Position numbers and translations under genes: made by a program
Assembly (NCBI GenBank): GCA_965249215.1
Contig: CBDFLN010000001.1
Coordinates: 62,001 to 126,000 of the forward strand
DNA: 64,000 nt
Direction: 5' to 3'
From: G963667675 sp965249215
Lineage (GTDB): Bacteria; Chloroflexota; Dehalococcoidia; Lucifugimonadales; UBA3495
Notes under the pieces: generated by a model
What the model saw: only the letters and a program-made list of their open reading frames with translations
Database searches by the model: none
Told to the model about the DNA's origin: nothing
Shown here: piece by piece, positions 31,118 through 38,545 of the stretch
How the letters are laid out: each line of letters opens with the position of its first letter
How positions within the stretch are numbered: the stretch's first letter is position 1

Positions 31118-32098
31118 TCACCTTTCCGGCGCAAGCTCCCGTAACAGGGCTTCCCATTCCGCCTGCTCGCACTCAGAGCGCACGCTGGGCGAGAGGGCTG
31201 CGCACCACTCCTTGAGGCCTTTCAGGAAAGGCGGATCCGACTCGACGCGGCGAAGCAGGCGTGCCAGCTCTCGGGTGTTCCCCGGAGTGAAATAGCCGGG
31301 GTAGTCCTCACCCAGAATGCCCACGGAACCGGGAATCCGAGAGGAGATGACGGGCAGTGAGTCGGCCAGGGCTTCGGAGACCACGTTGGCTCCCCCCTCC
31401 AGCCGGGATGTCAGGACCAGCGCACGGCTCCGGGCCATGATCCGGCGTGTCTGCCAATGGGGGCGATTACCAAGCCAGCGATAGCGTGGGTTCCGCTCAA
31501 CCTCAGCGCGGGCGCGCACCTCCATCTCTGAGCTCATGGCGCCGCCTACGTGGAGCACCCGGATATGGGAGGAGTTGGAGAGGAGGCGAGCTGCTTGAGC
31601 CGTACGGAAGGGGTCCTTTACGGGCCGGAGGTGTCCTACGACGCAGACATCAAAGAAGGCAGAGTTCCTTGAGAGCGAGTTCGTCGGGCCCCGCGCCTGC
31701 ATTGGCGTCGGCGTTGCAGACTGGAGAATGGCTCTGACCTTGCCCCGCAAGTCCCCCGGAAGTTCGTTATTCCCAAGGGGCTGCAAGGTCACCAAGCGGT
31801 CGGCCAACTCAAGGGAACGCTGAGCTGAGCGGCTCCTGCGGATGTCTTTATACAGGTCTGTTCCCGTGAGTGCTACGATGAGAGGGAGATCGGGGTGGAG
31901 TCGTCGGAAGCGGGCCACTGAAGGGGCACTTCGGCGGGCGTGAAGGGCAATCAGCAGATCACACCTCGCACGGTCGTACTCCTGCGCGATGACCACCCGA
32001 TGGCCGAGAGATCGCAGGATCCGGGCCCAGCGATGCGCCGTGACCCGGTTTCCATGCCGTGAACCTCTGGCCGCTGGAGTTATCAGACGAATATTCAT
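31118..32098 (-). CDS. senB: selenosugar synthase SenB (TIGR04348-type glycosyltransferase)
   Basis: Glycosyltransferase-like protein of 326 residues with the family opening ITPAARGSRHGNRVTAHRWA and the GT-B nucleotide-sugar region LTSRLEGGANVVSEALA near residue 235. In the described selenoneine pathway SenB joins selenophosphate with a UDP-sugar to make a selenosugar. The gene lies 56 bases downstream of senA in the same direction and converges with egtD. The sequence family plus the senA-senC context make this call strong. An unrelated glycosyltransferase would not be expected between a SelD and an EgtB-like gene. Confidence 0.88.
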   Translation of the reverse strand: MNIRLITPAARGSRHGNRVTAHRWARILRSLGHRVVIAQEYDRARCDLLIALHARRSAPSVARFRRLHPDLPLIVALTGTDLYKDIRRSRSAQRSLELADRLVTLQPLGNNELPGDLRGKVRAILQSATPTPMQARGPTNSLSRNSAFFDVCVVGHLRPVKDPFRTAQAARLLSNSSHIRVLHVGGAMSSEMEVRARAEVERNPRYRWLGNRPHWQTRRIMARSRALVLTSRLEGGANVVSEALADSLPVISSRIPGSVGILGEDYPGYFTPGNTRELARLLRRVESDPPFLKGLKEWCAALSPSVRSECEQAEWEALLRELAPER

Positions 32099-32154
32099 GT
32101 CGAGTCCGTTGAATCAGGCCCCTCTAGAGGTGTGGAATGCTTCTGTCGTCGGAG

Positions 32155-33483
32155 CTACCTGGTACAGGTGCGGAACCCCGCGAAGACGTCCCGGCGGTCC
32201 GGGGGATAGAAGTTTCTCCAGGTGTTCCGAATTAACCGGGAGCGGGTGGCCCAACAGCCTCCCCGCAAGACTTTGTGGTCTCCAAACCAGGGTGCCGAGT
32301 ACTCCTTGTACGGGTCTAATATGAAGCCCGGGTAGGGCCAAAAGGCGTCGCCGGTCCACTCCCAGGTGTTGCCGATCATCTGGCGACAGCCAAAGGCGCT
32401 GTCGCCGGCGGGCAGCGCACGGACATCGATGGCGCCCAGGGCCGCCGAATCCAGGTTGGCCCTCTCCGACGTTGGAGGGTCGTCTCCCCAGGGGTACTTC
32501 CGCTTGTACCCCGCGATACTCGGACCGTCGGAGGCTGGCTCTGCGCTGGCTGCCAACTCCCATTCGGCCTCAGTTGGTAACCTGCGGCCAGCCCAGGCGC
32601 AATAGGCGCTGGCCTCATACCAGTTCACATGGATGACGGGCGCGAAGGGCTCCAAGGGGACAACCTGGTTGTAGCGCTGCCAGAGCCATTGGCCTTCGGG
32701 ACCGCGATCCCAGTATACCGGGTGCTCAGCAGATGTGCGGCCGCGCCAGTCCCATCCCTCAGGGGTCCAGAGCTCCCGCCGTTGATAGCCGCCATCGTCC
32801 ACAAAGGCCTGGAACTGCTCATTTGTCACAGGTGTGTTCGCGATGCAAAAAGTGGCCACCTCCACGGGATGCGCCCACTTCTCATTGTCGAACACAAAGG
32901 GGGTCTCTGAGGTTGCTCCCAGAAGGAACATCCCGCCAGGAATCTCGACGTCGCGGAGCTCGAAATCTCCGTCCAGCTTGCTGGAGCGGATGCCTTCCTG
33001 TGTCCCGCTGAGGAAGGGACAGGAGTACCCCAAGGTCTGCCGGGTGTAAGTGATCGCCTCCCCGTGCATATCTTCATGGTAAGTTGCCAGGCGATAGAAG
33101 TAAGCCTCACGGGAGGTGAGCTCCCGAGAACTGAACCGCTGGGCCGACAGCTCCAGGACTTCCCTCATATAGTCCAATGTTTGCTCTCGGGAAGGAAGCG
33201 CCAGGTCCCACCGCCAGTCGTGGAGCACTTCAAAGGAGTTGTAGAGGGCGTCTGAGTCGCTTCTGAGGGACTCGCGATTATCGAGGTTCCGAGAGATCCA
33301 GCGCTCCTGGAACCACGCCACGTGTCCGACCTCCCACAGGGGCGGATTCACGATCCGCATGTGTGGGCCGAACATCTGGTCATCTTCGAGGTCGGCTACC
33401 AACTCCAAGAGCCGGGTCCGCGAGTCTTCTAGCTGTTGGATCAGCTCTGAGGTGGTGAGTAAGGGTTCACTCGTGATACTCAT
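32155..33483 (-). CDS. senA: selenoneine synthase SenA (EgtB-like nonheme iron enzyme)
   Basis: A 442-residue EgtB/OvoA-like oxidase: an N-terminal DinB-type helical domain (WEVGHVAWFQERW near residue 51) and a C-terminal formylglycine-generating-enzyme-like domain ending RNTWRNFYPPDRRDVFAGFR. The iron site H-x3-H-x-E is HEDMHGE near residue 136, with the earlier His in EVGHVAW. EgtB makes a C-S bond on hercynine; SenA makes a C-Se bond using the selenosugar from SenB. By itself the protein could be EgtB. The direct placement between senC (9 bases) and senB (56 bases) argues for SenA. Confidence 0.87.
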   Translation of the reverse strand: MSITSEPLLTTSELIQQLEDSRTRLLELVADLEDDQMFGPHMRIVNPPLWEVGHVAWFQERWISRNLDNRESLRSDSDALYNSFEVLHDWRWDLALPSREQTLDYMREVLELSAQRFSSRELTSREAYFYRLATYHEDMHGEAITYTRQTLGYSCPFLSGTQEGIRSSKLDGDFELRDVEIPGGMFLLGATSETPFVFDNEKWAHPVEVATFCIANTPVTNEQFQAFVDDGGYQRRELWTPEGWDWRGRTSAEHPVYWDRGPEGQWLWQRYNQVVPLEPFAPVIHVNWYEASAYCAWAGRRLPTEAEWELAASAEPASDGPSIAGYKRKYPWGDDPPTSERANLDSAALGAIDVRALPAGDSAFGCRQMIGNTWEWTGDAFWPYPGFILDPYKEYSAPWFGDHKVLRGGCWATRSRLIRNTWRNFYPPDRRDVFAGFRTCTR

Positions 33484-33492
33484 CGATACTAC

Positions 33493-34536
33493 CTACGGCA
33501 CCACCTCGATGGCAGCCTGGCCTGCTTCTGTGATCTCTCCCACCACTGCTGCTGACACACCCCGCGCCTCCATCTCTCGGTTGAGGTCGGCCACCCGCTC
33601 CCGGGGTAGTGCGATCAGGAGGCCTCCAGAGGTCTGGGCGTCACAGAGGAGGAGCTTGGCCTCCTGGGATATCTCAGGATGCCAGCGCGCCACCTTCTCC
33701 ACCGATTCCAGGTTGCGCCGGGTGCCGCCGGGGACAATGCCCTGCTCGACCAGTTCCCAGGTGCCGGGGATAATCGGAACTGAGGAGAAGCGGATCCGGG
33801 CGCAGACGTCGCTTCCGATAACCATTCGTTGTAGGTGACCCAAGAGGCCGAAGCCGCTGATGTCGGTGCAGGCATGGGCCCCCACCTCGATCATGGCCTC
33901 GCTGGCGGCCCGGTTCAGCGTAGCCATGATCTCCACAGCCTGGGTCAGGACCTTCTCGTCTACCTTCTCCTCCTTGCCCGCCGTGGTGATGATGCCCGTG
34001 CCCAGGGGTTTGGTCAGCACCAGGGCATCTCCCGGGAGAGCGCCGACGTTGGTCATCTGGGCGCCTGGCTTAACCACGCCGGTGACCGACAGGCCGTACT
34101 TGGGCTCCTGGTCGTCCACGGTATGCCCGCCCGCGATGAGGACCCCCGCCTCTTGGGCTTTCTCGGAGCCGCCTAAAAGGACCTGCCCCAGAATGGCCTT
34201 GTCCAGGGCGATCGGAAAGCCAACGATGTTCAGGGCCAACAGGGGCCGGCCTCCCATGGCGTAAACATCGCTGAGGGAGTTGGCCACGGCGATGGCTCCA
34301 TACCAGTAGGGGTCGTCCACGATGGGCGGGAAGAAGTCCAGGGTCTGGACCAGGGCCAGCTCATCGCTGATGCGGTACACCGCGGCGTCGTCACCCGTCT
34401 CCAGGCCTACCAGGAGATTGGGGTCATGCTGACGAGGCAAGTGGCTCAGGACCTGCACCAGGTCCTCAGGGCTGAACTTGGAAGCTCAACCCGCGCAGTT
34501 GGCCAGGCTAGTAAGACGCAGAGTCTGCTGGGCCAT
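33493..34536 (-). CDS. senC: selenophosphate synthetase SenC/SelD, selenocysteine-containing (in-frame TGA at codon 17)
   Basis: Makes selenophosphate from selenide and ATP. The simple open frame starts only at 34458, but a much better start is ATG 34536, with GAGAGGAG 5 bases upstream. From there the protein reads ...RLTSLANCAG, then TGA (34486-34488), then ASKFSPEDL. TGA is codon 17 and Lys is residue 20, exactly where SelD proteins carry catalytic Cys/Sec17 and Lys20. A perfect stem-loop follows at 34448-34466. The full protein is 347 residues with U17. The Gly-rich ATP motifs (LETGDDAAVY, GGHTVDDQEPKYG) and the C-terminal AQTSGGLLIALP-like block are present. It leads senC-senA-senB, 9 bases before senA. 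It may also supply general selenocysteine synthesis. Confidence 0.93.
34448..34466 (-). promoter_or_regulatory. bacterial SECIS-like stem-loop of senC/selD
   Basis: AGGACCTG-GTG-CAGGTCCT is a perfect 8-bp stem with a GTG loop (a GGU-containing apex). It begins 19 bases after the in-frame TGA and its apex is about 27 bases after it, in the range expected for bacterial SECIS elements read by SelB. Confidence 0.75.
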
Positions 34537-34724
34537 ACCACTCCTCTCCCGATGCTGACTTCTTGCTTCCCAACCAGGGTCTGGGTAAGCGGGATATCCA
34601 GATGGGAAGCCGGAGGACTTCATTCGCCACTGGGCCTCTCTGAAGAACCCTCCTGCTACATATTGTAACGATACCCCTGTCCTATGTCATCTAAGAAAGC
34701 CAGCCCATGAGCGCCTTTGACCGG

Positions 34725-35498
34725 CTACATCCCCCAACCGCCGTTGACAGCGATGGTGGTACCGTTGATGTATGCGGCCTCGTCGGATGCCAGAAAGAGC
34801 ACGGCAGCGGCTATCTCCTCAGACTGGCCGGGTCTCCCCAGGGGAATCTGCTGTAGACGTCCCGGCTGGTTCTGGGGGCCGCCCTCCTGACCTGGGTACC
34901 ACTCCGGGTGCTTGCGGATGGTATCGATGATGCCGGGCGCGACGAAGTTGAAGCGGATCCCGTGGGGTGCGAACTCCCGCATCAGCGCCCGGAGGAGGGC
35001 CGTACGCCCGCCCCCGGCAGCTGCGGCGTGGGAGCGTTGGGGGGTTCCCAAGCCTCCACCGCCACCCGCATTGCCGCCGATGGCGATGACACTGCCGGAG
35101 TGGCGCTCCACCATACCCGGGAGGACCGCCTGGCAGAGATAGAGGGTGGAGTGGAGGTTGATGCCCAGGACCCAGTCCCACTCCTCCTGGGTGATCTCCA
35201 GAAATGGCTTGGAGGGCCGGACCGAATGGTTGATCATCAGGATGTCGATCTTGCCAAACGCATCGATCCCCTGGCGGACCATGTCGTTGACCTTACGCCG
35301 GTCGGAGACGTCCGCCAGGACGGGCAAGACCTGGATCTCCTCCGAGCGGAACTCCTCCGTCGTGGCATCCAGCTCGTCCTGGGACTCGCGAGCGTTGATG
35401 ATGACGCTGGCGCCCTCTTTGCCGAAGCTGTGGGCGATGGCCTTGCCGATGTTGCGGCTGCTTCCGGTGACCAGGGCAACCTTTCTGTCAAACTTCAT
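34725..35498 (-). CDS. short-chain dehydrogenase/reductase-like protein without the usual Ser-Tyr-Lys
   Basis: A 257-residue SDR-fold protein. The cofactor motif is normal (TGSSRNIGKA near residue 11), and so are NARES, ADVSD, an NHS block in place of NNAG, and the C-terminus ASDEAAYINGTTIAVNGGWG. Where SDRs have Y-x-x-x-K, the sequence is RSHAAAAGGGRTALL: Tyr is His, Lys is Ala, and the preceding Ser block is GGNAGGGGG. The start is ATG 35498 after GGGAGG (7-base spacer). It lies 188 bases upstream of senC. It may bind NAD(P) without standard catalysis, or use another mechanism. Substrate unknown. Confidence 0.88.
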   Translation of the reverse strand: MKFDRKVALVTGSSRNIGKAIAHSFGKEGASVIINARESQDELDATTEEFRSEEIQVLPVLADVSDRRKVNDMVRQGIDAFGKIDILMINHSVRPSKPFLEITQEEWDWVLGINLHSTLYLCQAVLPGMVERHSGSVIAIGGNAGGGGGLGTPQRSHAAAAGGGRTALLRALMREFAPHGIRFNFVAPGIIDTIRKHPEWYPGQEGGPQNQPGRLQQIPLGRPGQSEEIAAAVLFLASDEAAYINGTTIAVNGGWGM

Positions 35499-35742
35499 AT
35501 CTCTGCCTCCCATCACTCGTCCTTCACCGAAATACCTGCGCCTTCCAAAAAAGCACAGTCTAGGGGATGCCTTGGAGGATGGGGTGAGTGTAGCAACGCT
35601 GTTCCAGGCGGTCAAATGAGGGTTCTACGATTGCGATGCGTTACGATTGCGGTGCGTAGTGATCGCCTGTGGCGTGGGGCTCGGACGGGAGTTATCCTGG
35701 GCTGAGTGCCCCGGCGCGCGAGTTTCGGAGGCGCTATGCGTA

Positions 35743-36138
35743 TCAGTCTCTGGAGGTGGCCAGGGGCTGAAGCAGCTCTGCACCGTCCAGGTCAACCGCT
35801 GCGGAAGCACACTCGAGCAGGCTGGAGAGGACCTTGTCCGAGGGCTTGACGTGGGGTGGCTTCAGATGGACCAGGTCGGCCCCAGAAGCTCGCTGACCTG
35901 CCGTGTACCGGCGGAAGGTTCCGGGCGGCAGGAGGGTTACCTTAAGTGGGTTCAAGCCCAGCATTGCCTCTACGTCTGCATAATCCTCACCGAGAGCCTT
36001 CAAGCGCTCGTGAATGCCTGTGGCTATCTTTTGCGAGCTGGGGAGTCCGTTGTTGGAATATCCATTGAGGAAGCCCTTCTCTTTGAGCTCCAGATAGAGA
36101 TGGAGCACCGGCTTCTCCTCGGTTTCCGGGCGCGCGGT
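35743..36138 (-). pseudogene. C-terminal part of the GH3-like gene, beyond an in-frame TGA
   Basis: The frame continues without a break from the TGA at 36139-36141 for 131 residues. It carries the C-terminal domain of the GH3-like family (TEEKPVLHLYLELKEKG near the start; GADLVHLKPPHVKPSDK near the end). No independent start or ribosome binding site is seen at the head. It therefore belongs to the gene at 36139-37434. Whether it is made depends on readthrough, selenocysteine insertion or error correction at the TGA. Confidence 0.7.
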
Positions 36139-37434
36139 TCACTCCTCGTAGGGCACGCCGGACTCCTCCATGGCCTGCCACAAGGTCTTCTCCGTCAGGC
36201 GTGTGAACCCAGCGATATCGATGAGGTCGTCCACCCGGCTGTGGAAGACCATCTGGGGCAGCCTGATGTTCAGACGGTCATTGCTCAGTGAGGTGATCTG
36301 GATCATGTCGTCCAGCCGGTACCGGACAAAGGGGCCGCCGAGGAAGTTGGTGACCACCAGTTCGTACTTCTCCCCGGGCTCCACCTGGTCCAGCAGGAGG
36401 GTTTTGGGATGATAGCTGGGGAACCGCTTGGACTTGAAGTGCTCCTCCTCAGGGATGAACTCCAGGAGGTTGAACTGGGGGACGAAAGTCATGGCGTCAT
36501 AGTCCCAGGTCTGGAGCCCGATGAGGATGCTCTCCGAGGTGCTGTAGACATGCAGGGGATACCTGCCCCACATCTCTCGTATCCGCTCTCGATAGATCGA
36601 GGCGTCCAGGCCCGCCGAGACCAGGCCCTTCAATGTCCAGATGTCCCTTGGGAGGATGGAGCGGTGTGCCATCTTGGCCTTCAGTAGTGCCCGTCCCGTC
36701 CGCAGCACAACGCTTGGCCGCGTGAGCAGGGAGCTTAGCCTGGTCCCCTTGGCCCGCTGGCTGAACTGCTCCCCCATAGCCATGAGAACACTTGACAGCC
36801 CGTAGAAGAGGTCCAGCCCCTGAGAGAGGGCCAGAGTGAAGCCACTGCGTATCCGCTCCTCGAAGGTCATCTGTTCGGACTCGTCCATGGGGGGTAGGAA
36901 GTCCAGGAGGTGCTCGTCGTTGGCCCGCTGGGCCCAGGTGCCCGAGGTGTATGGGCGCGGCGCCATGCCGTACAGGAACCTATCATGCTCGGCCCGTCGC
37001 ACATCTCCGCGTTCCTGGCAGGTAGCCAGAAGAAGCATGGCCAGCCCGGCGGACCTCATCTCCCGATAAACCCGTTGAGTGACGGGGACCCACTTGAAGC
37101 GATACTCCCCTGAGCGACCTGAGGTGCGCTGCCACAGTACGGGTGGCTCCGGCAGCACGTCCTCCCGCTGCTCTAGGAGGTAGGGAGCATAGTCTTCGTA
37201 GGTGGTCAGAGGGACGCACTGTTGAAACTCTTCCAGATTGCGAGGCTCTGCACCCCGCATCACTCTTCTGCCCAGCTCACACCGCTTTAGGAGATCGAGC
37301 TGCTCCTCTAGCATTCGGTGCTGTAGGGCCATGAAGTCCTGGATGTCCAAGTCCAGGAAGCCGCAACCCATGTCCCAGATCTCCTGGGTCTTCCCTTCTC
37401 GGAGCAGTTGCTTTACGTTCACCGTCTCGTGCAT
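36139..37434 (-). CDS. GH3-like acyl-adenylating family protein, ends at an in-frame TGA
   Basis: A 431-residue protein of the GH3 auxin-responsive-promoter family, members of the adenylate-forming superfamily that link acids to amino acids in plants; bacterial substrates are unknown. Seen are the phosphate-binding loop WQRTSGRSGEYRFKW near residue 100, YSTSESILIGLQ near residue 300, and VRYRLDDMIQ followed by RVDDLIDIAGFTRLTEKT near residue 405. The frame stops at TGA after GVPYEE, in the middle of the C-terminal domain, and the missing 131 residues follow in frame. The full protein would be about 563 residues. It starts 13 bases after a membrane protein gene, suggesting an operon. Confidence 0.85.
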   Translation of the reverse strand: MHETVNVKQLLREGKTQEIWDMGCGFLDLDIQDFMALQHRMLEEQLDLLKRCELGRRVMRGAEPRNLEEFQQCVPLTTYEDYAPYLLEQREDVLPEPPVLWQRTSGRSGEYRFKWVPVTQRVYREMRSAGLAMLLLATCQERGDVRRAEHDRFLYGMAPRPYTSGTWAQRANDEHLLDFLPPMDESEQMTFEERIRSGFTLALSQGLDLFYGLSSVLMAMGEQFSQRAKGTRLSSLLTRPSVVLRTGRALLKAKMAHRSILPRDIWTLKGLVSAGLDASIYRERIREMWGRYPLHVYSTSESILIGLQTWDYDAMTFVPQFNLLEFIPEEEHFKSKRFPSYHPKTLLLDQVEPGEKYELVVTNFLGGPFVRYRLDDMIQITSLSNDRLNIRLPQMVFHSRVDDLIDIAGFTRLTEKTLWQAMEESGVPYEE

Positions 37435-37447
37435 TCTCCCGCCTTTC

Positions 37448-38380
37448 TTACGCCTGGGCTCCTCGGAGAGTGCTGAGGCACATCCTCAGGCTCCGCCAGG
37501 TGGGAATCAGCATCGGTGTCTCCCTTTGATAGCTGGAGTACTCTGGGAAGGTCCTGCTAAGGGCAAACTTCTCTTGAGCGATAACCCAGAGAACATCTGC
37601 CGCTACCCATACCGGTGCAGCGATGAGGAGGAGGGAAGATCTGGAGATCAGGAGCAGGGCCAACAGCAGGAGCGCGTACCAGACGACCCCTGGGTGCCGG
37701 ACCAAGGCATAGGTCCCCGTCCGCACCAGCCGCGGGCCGGTCCCGCTCGCCAGATACGTGCCCTTGAAGGGGAGCTCCCAAAAGAGGGAGTACGCCAGAA
37801 GCAGGGCTGTGACAGGGAGCAGGGCCCGCCCCAGCCACCCTGTCCACGCGGGGAGGTCTATTGGGTTCCCCGTCAGACAGACCAGCGCCAGGGATGCCCC
37901 CAGCGCGCCTCCAGTGGCCATGCCCAGGGCTCGTCTCATCTTGGGAGCCTTCTCGAACGGGAGCAGGTCATAGAGGGCTCCCATGAGAAAGCCGGTAAGC
38001 CCCAGCGCCAGGGATGCCCCCAGCGCGCCTCCAGTGGCCATGCCCAGGGCTCGTCTCATCTTGGGAGCCTTCTCGAACGGGAGCAGGTCATAGAGGGCTC
38101 CCATGAGAAAGCCGGTAAGCCCCAGCGCCAGGGATGCTCCCAGCGCGCCTCCAGTGGCCATGCCCAGGGCTCGTCTCATCTTGGGAGCCTTCTCGAACGG
38201 GAGCAGGTCATAGAGGGCTCCCATGAGAAAGCCGGTAAGCCCCAGCGCCAGGGATGCCCCCAGCGCGCCTCCAGTGGCCATGCCCAGGGCTCGTCTCATC
38301 TTGGGAGCCTTCTCGAACGGGAGCAGGTCATAGAGGGCTCCCATGAGAAAGCCGGTAAGCCCCAGTGCCACGTAACCCAT
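37448..38380 (-). CDS. membrane protein with four 40-residue repeats and an isoprenylcysteine-methyltransferase/NnrU-like C-terminus
   Basis: A membrane protein of about 310 residues. The first half is four near-identical 40-residue repeats, each with one hydrophobic span (GLTGFLMGALYDLLPFEKAP, then MRRALGMATGGALGASLAL). The second half has hydrophobic segments and a RTGTYALVRHPGVVWYALL block, as in NnrU/PEMT/ICMT-type membrane methyltransferases. The start is ATG 38380 with AGGAGG 5 bases upstream; the longer frame to 38416 lacks a site. Without the duplications the protein would be about 190 residues, close to the usual family size. Function not known; the GH3-like gene is downstream. Confidence 0.8.
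   Translation of the reverse strand: MGYVALGLTGFLMGALYDLLPFEKAPKMRRALGMATGGALGASLALGLTGFLMGALYDLLPFEKAPKMRRALGMATGGALGASLALGLTGFLMGALYDLLPFEKAPKMRRALGMATGGALGASLALGLTGFLMGALYDLLPFEKAPKMRRALGMATGGALGASLALVCLTGNPIDLPAWTGWLGRALLPVTALLLAYSLFWELPFKGTYLASGTGPRLVRTGTYALVRHPGVVWYALLLLALLLISRSSLLLIAAPVWVAADVLWVIAQEKFALSRTFPEYSSYQRETPMLIPTWRSLRMCLSTLRGAQA
37882..38365. repeat. tandem repeat, 4 copies of 120 bp, in frame
   Basis: Four consecutive copies of a 120-base unit, identical except for one C-to-T change near 38138. The period is a multiple of three, so copy number changes keep the frame and add or remove one 40-residue membrane repeat. The identity at all positions, including third codon positions, shows very recent expansion. 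Confidence 0.97.
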
Positions 38381-38429
38381 CTCCGCCTCCTGAATTGACT
38401 GTGGCACAGCTTCCACGTTCCAGGAAGCG

Positions 38430-38449
38430 ACATTGTTCTAGAACAATGT
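38430..38449. promoter_or_regulatory. 20-base perfect palindrome between divergent genes, candidate operator
   Basis: ACATTGTTCT-AGAACAATGT is a perfect palindrome, markedly AT-richer than its surroundings. It lies between the divergent membrane protein gene (start 38380) and dehydratase gene (start 38546). Position and symmetry suggest a repressor or activator site acting on one or both. The regulator is unknown. Confidence 0.6.
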
Positions 38450-38545
38450 TCGATGAGGGTACGAGGAGTTGTGATTGCCTGAGTCCAGGCGTATGATGGG
38501 GCCGCGTCTCGGCGGTAGGAAGATGACGACAAGGAGGTGGTTACT

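Noticed and set aside
30043..33483. Ergothioneine (egt) cluster
   Set aside because: egtD and an EgtB-like gene are present, but egtA, egtC and egtE are not, and the direct neighbours are SelD and a SenB-type glycosyltransferase.
34458..34536. senC/selD starting at ATG 34458 as a shortened 321-residue protein
   Set aside because: That start would remove the catalytic Cys/Sec17 and Lys20 region and has no good ribosome binding site. The ATG at 34536 has one, and the intervening codons read as a normal SelD N-terminus.
37882..38365. CRISPR array or other spaced repeat
   Set aside because: The 120-bp units are contiguous with no spacers and lie in frame within a coding sequence.
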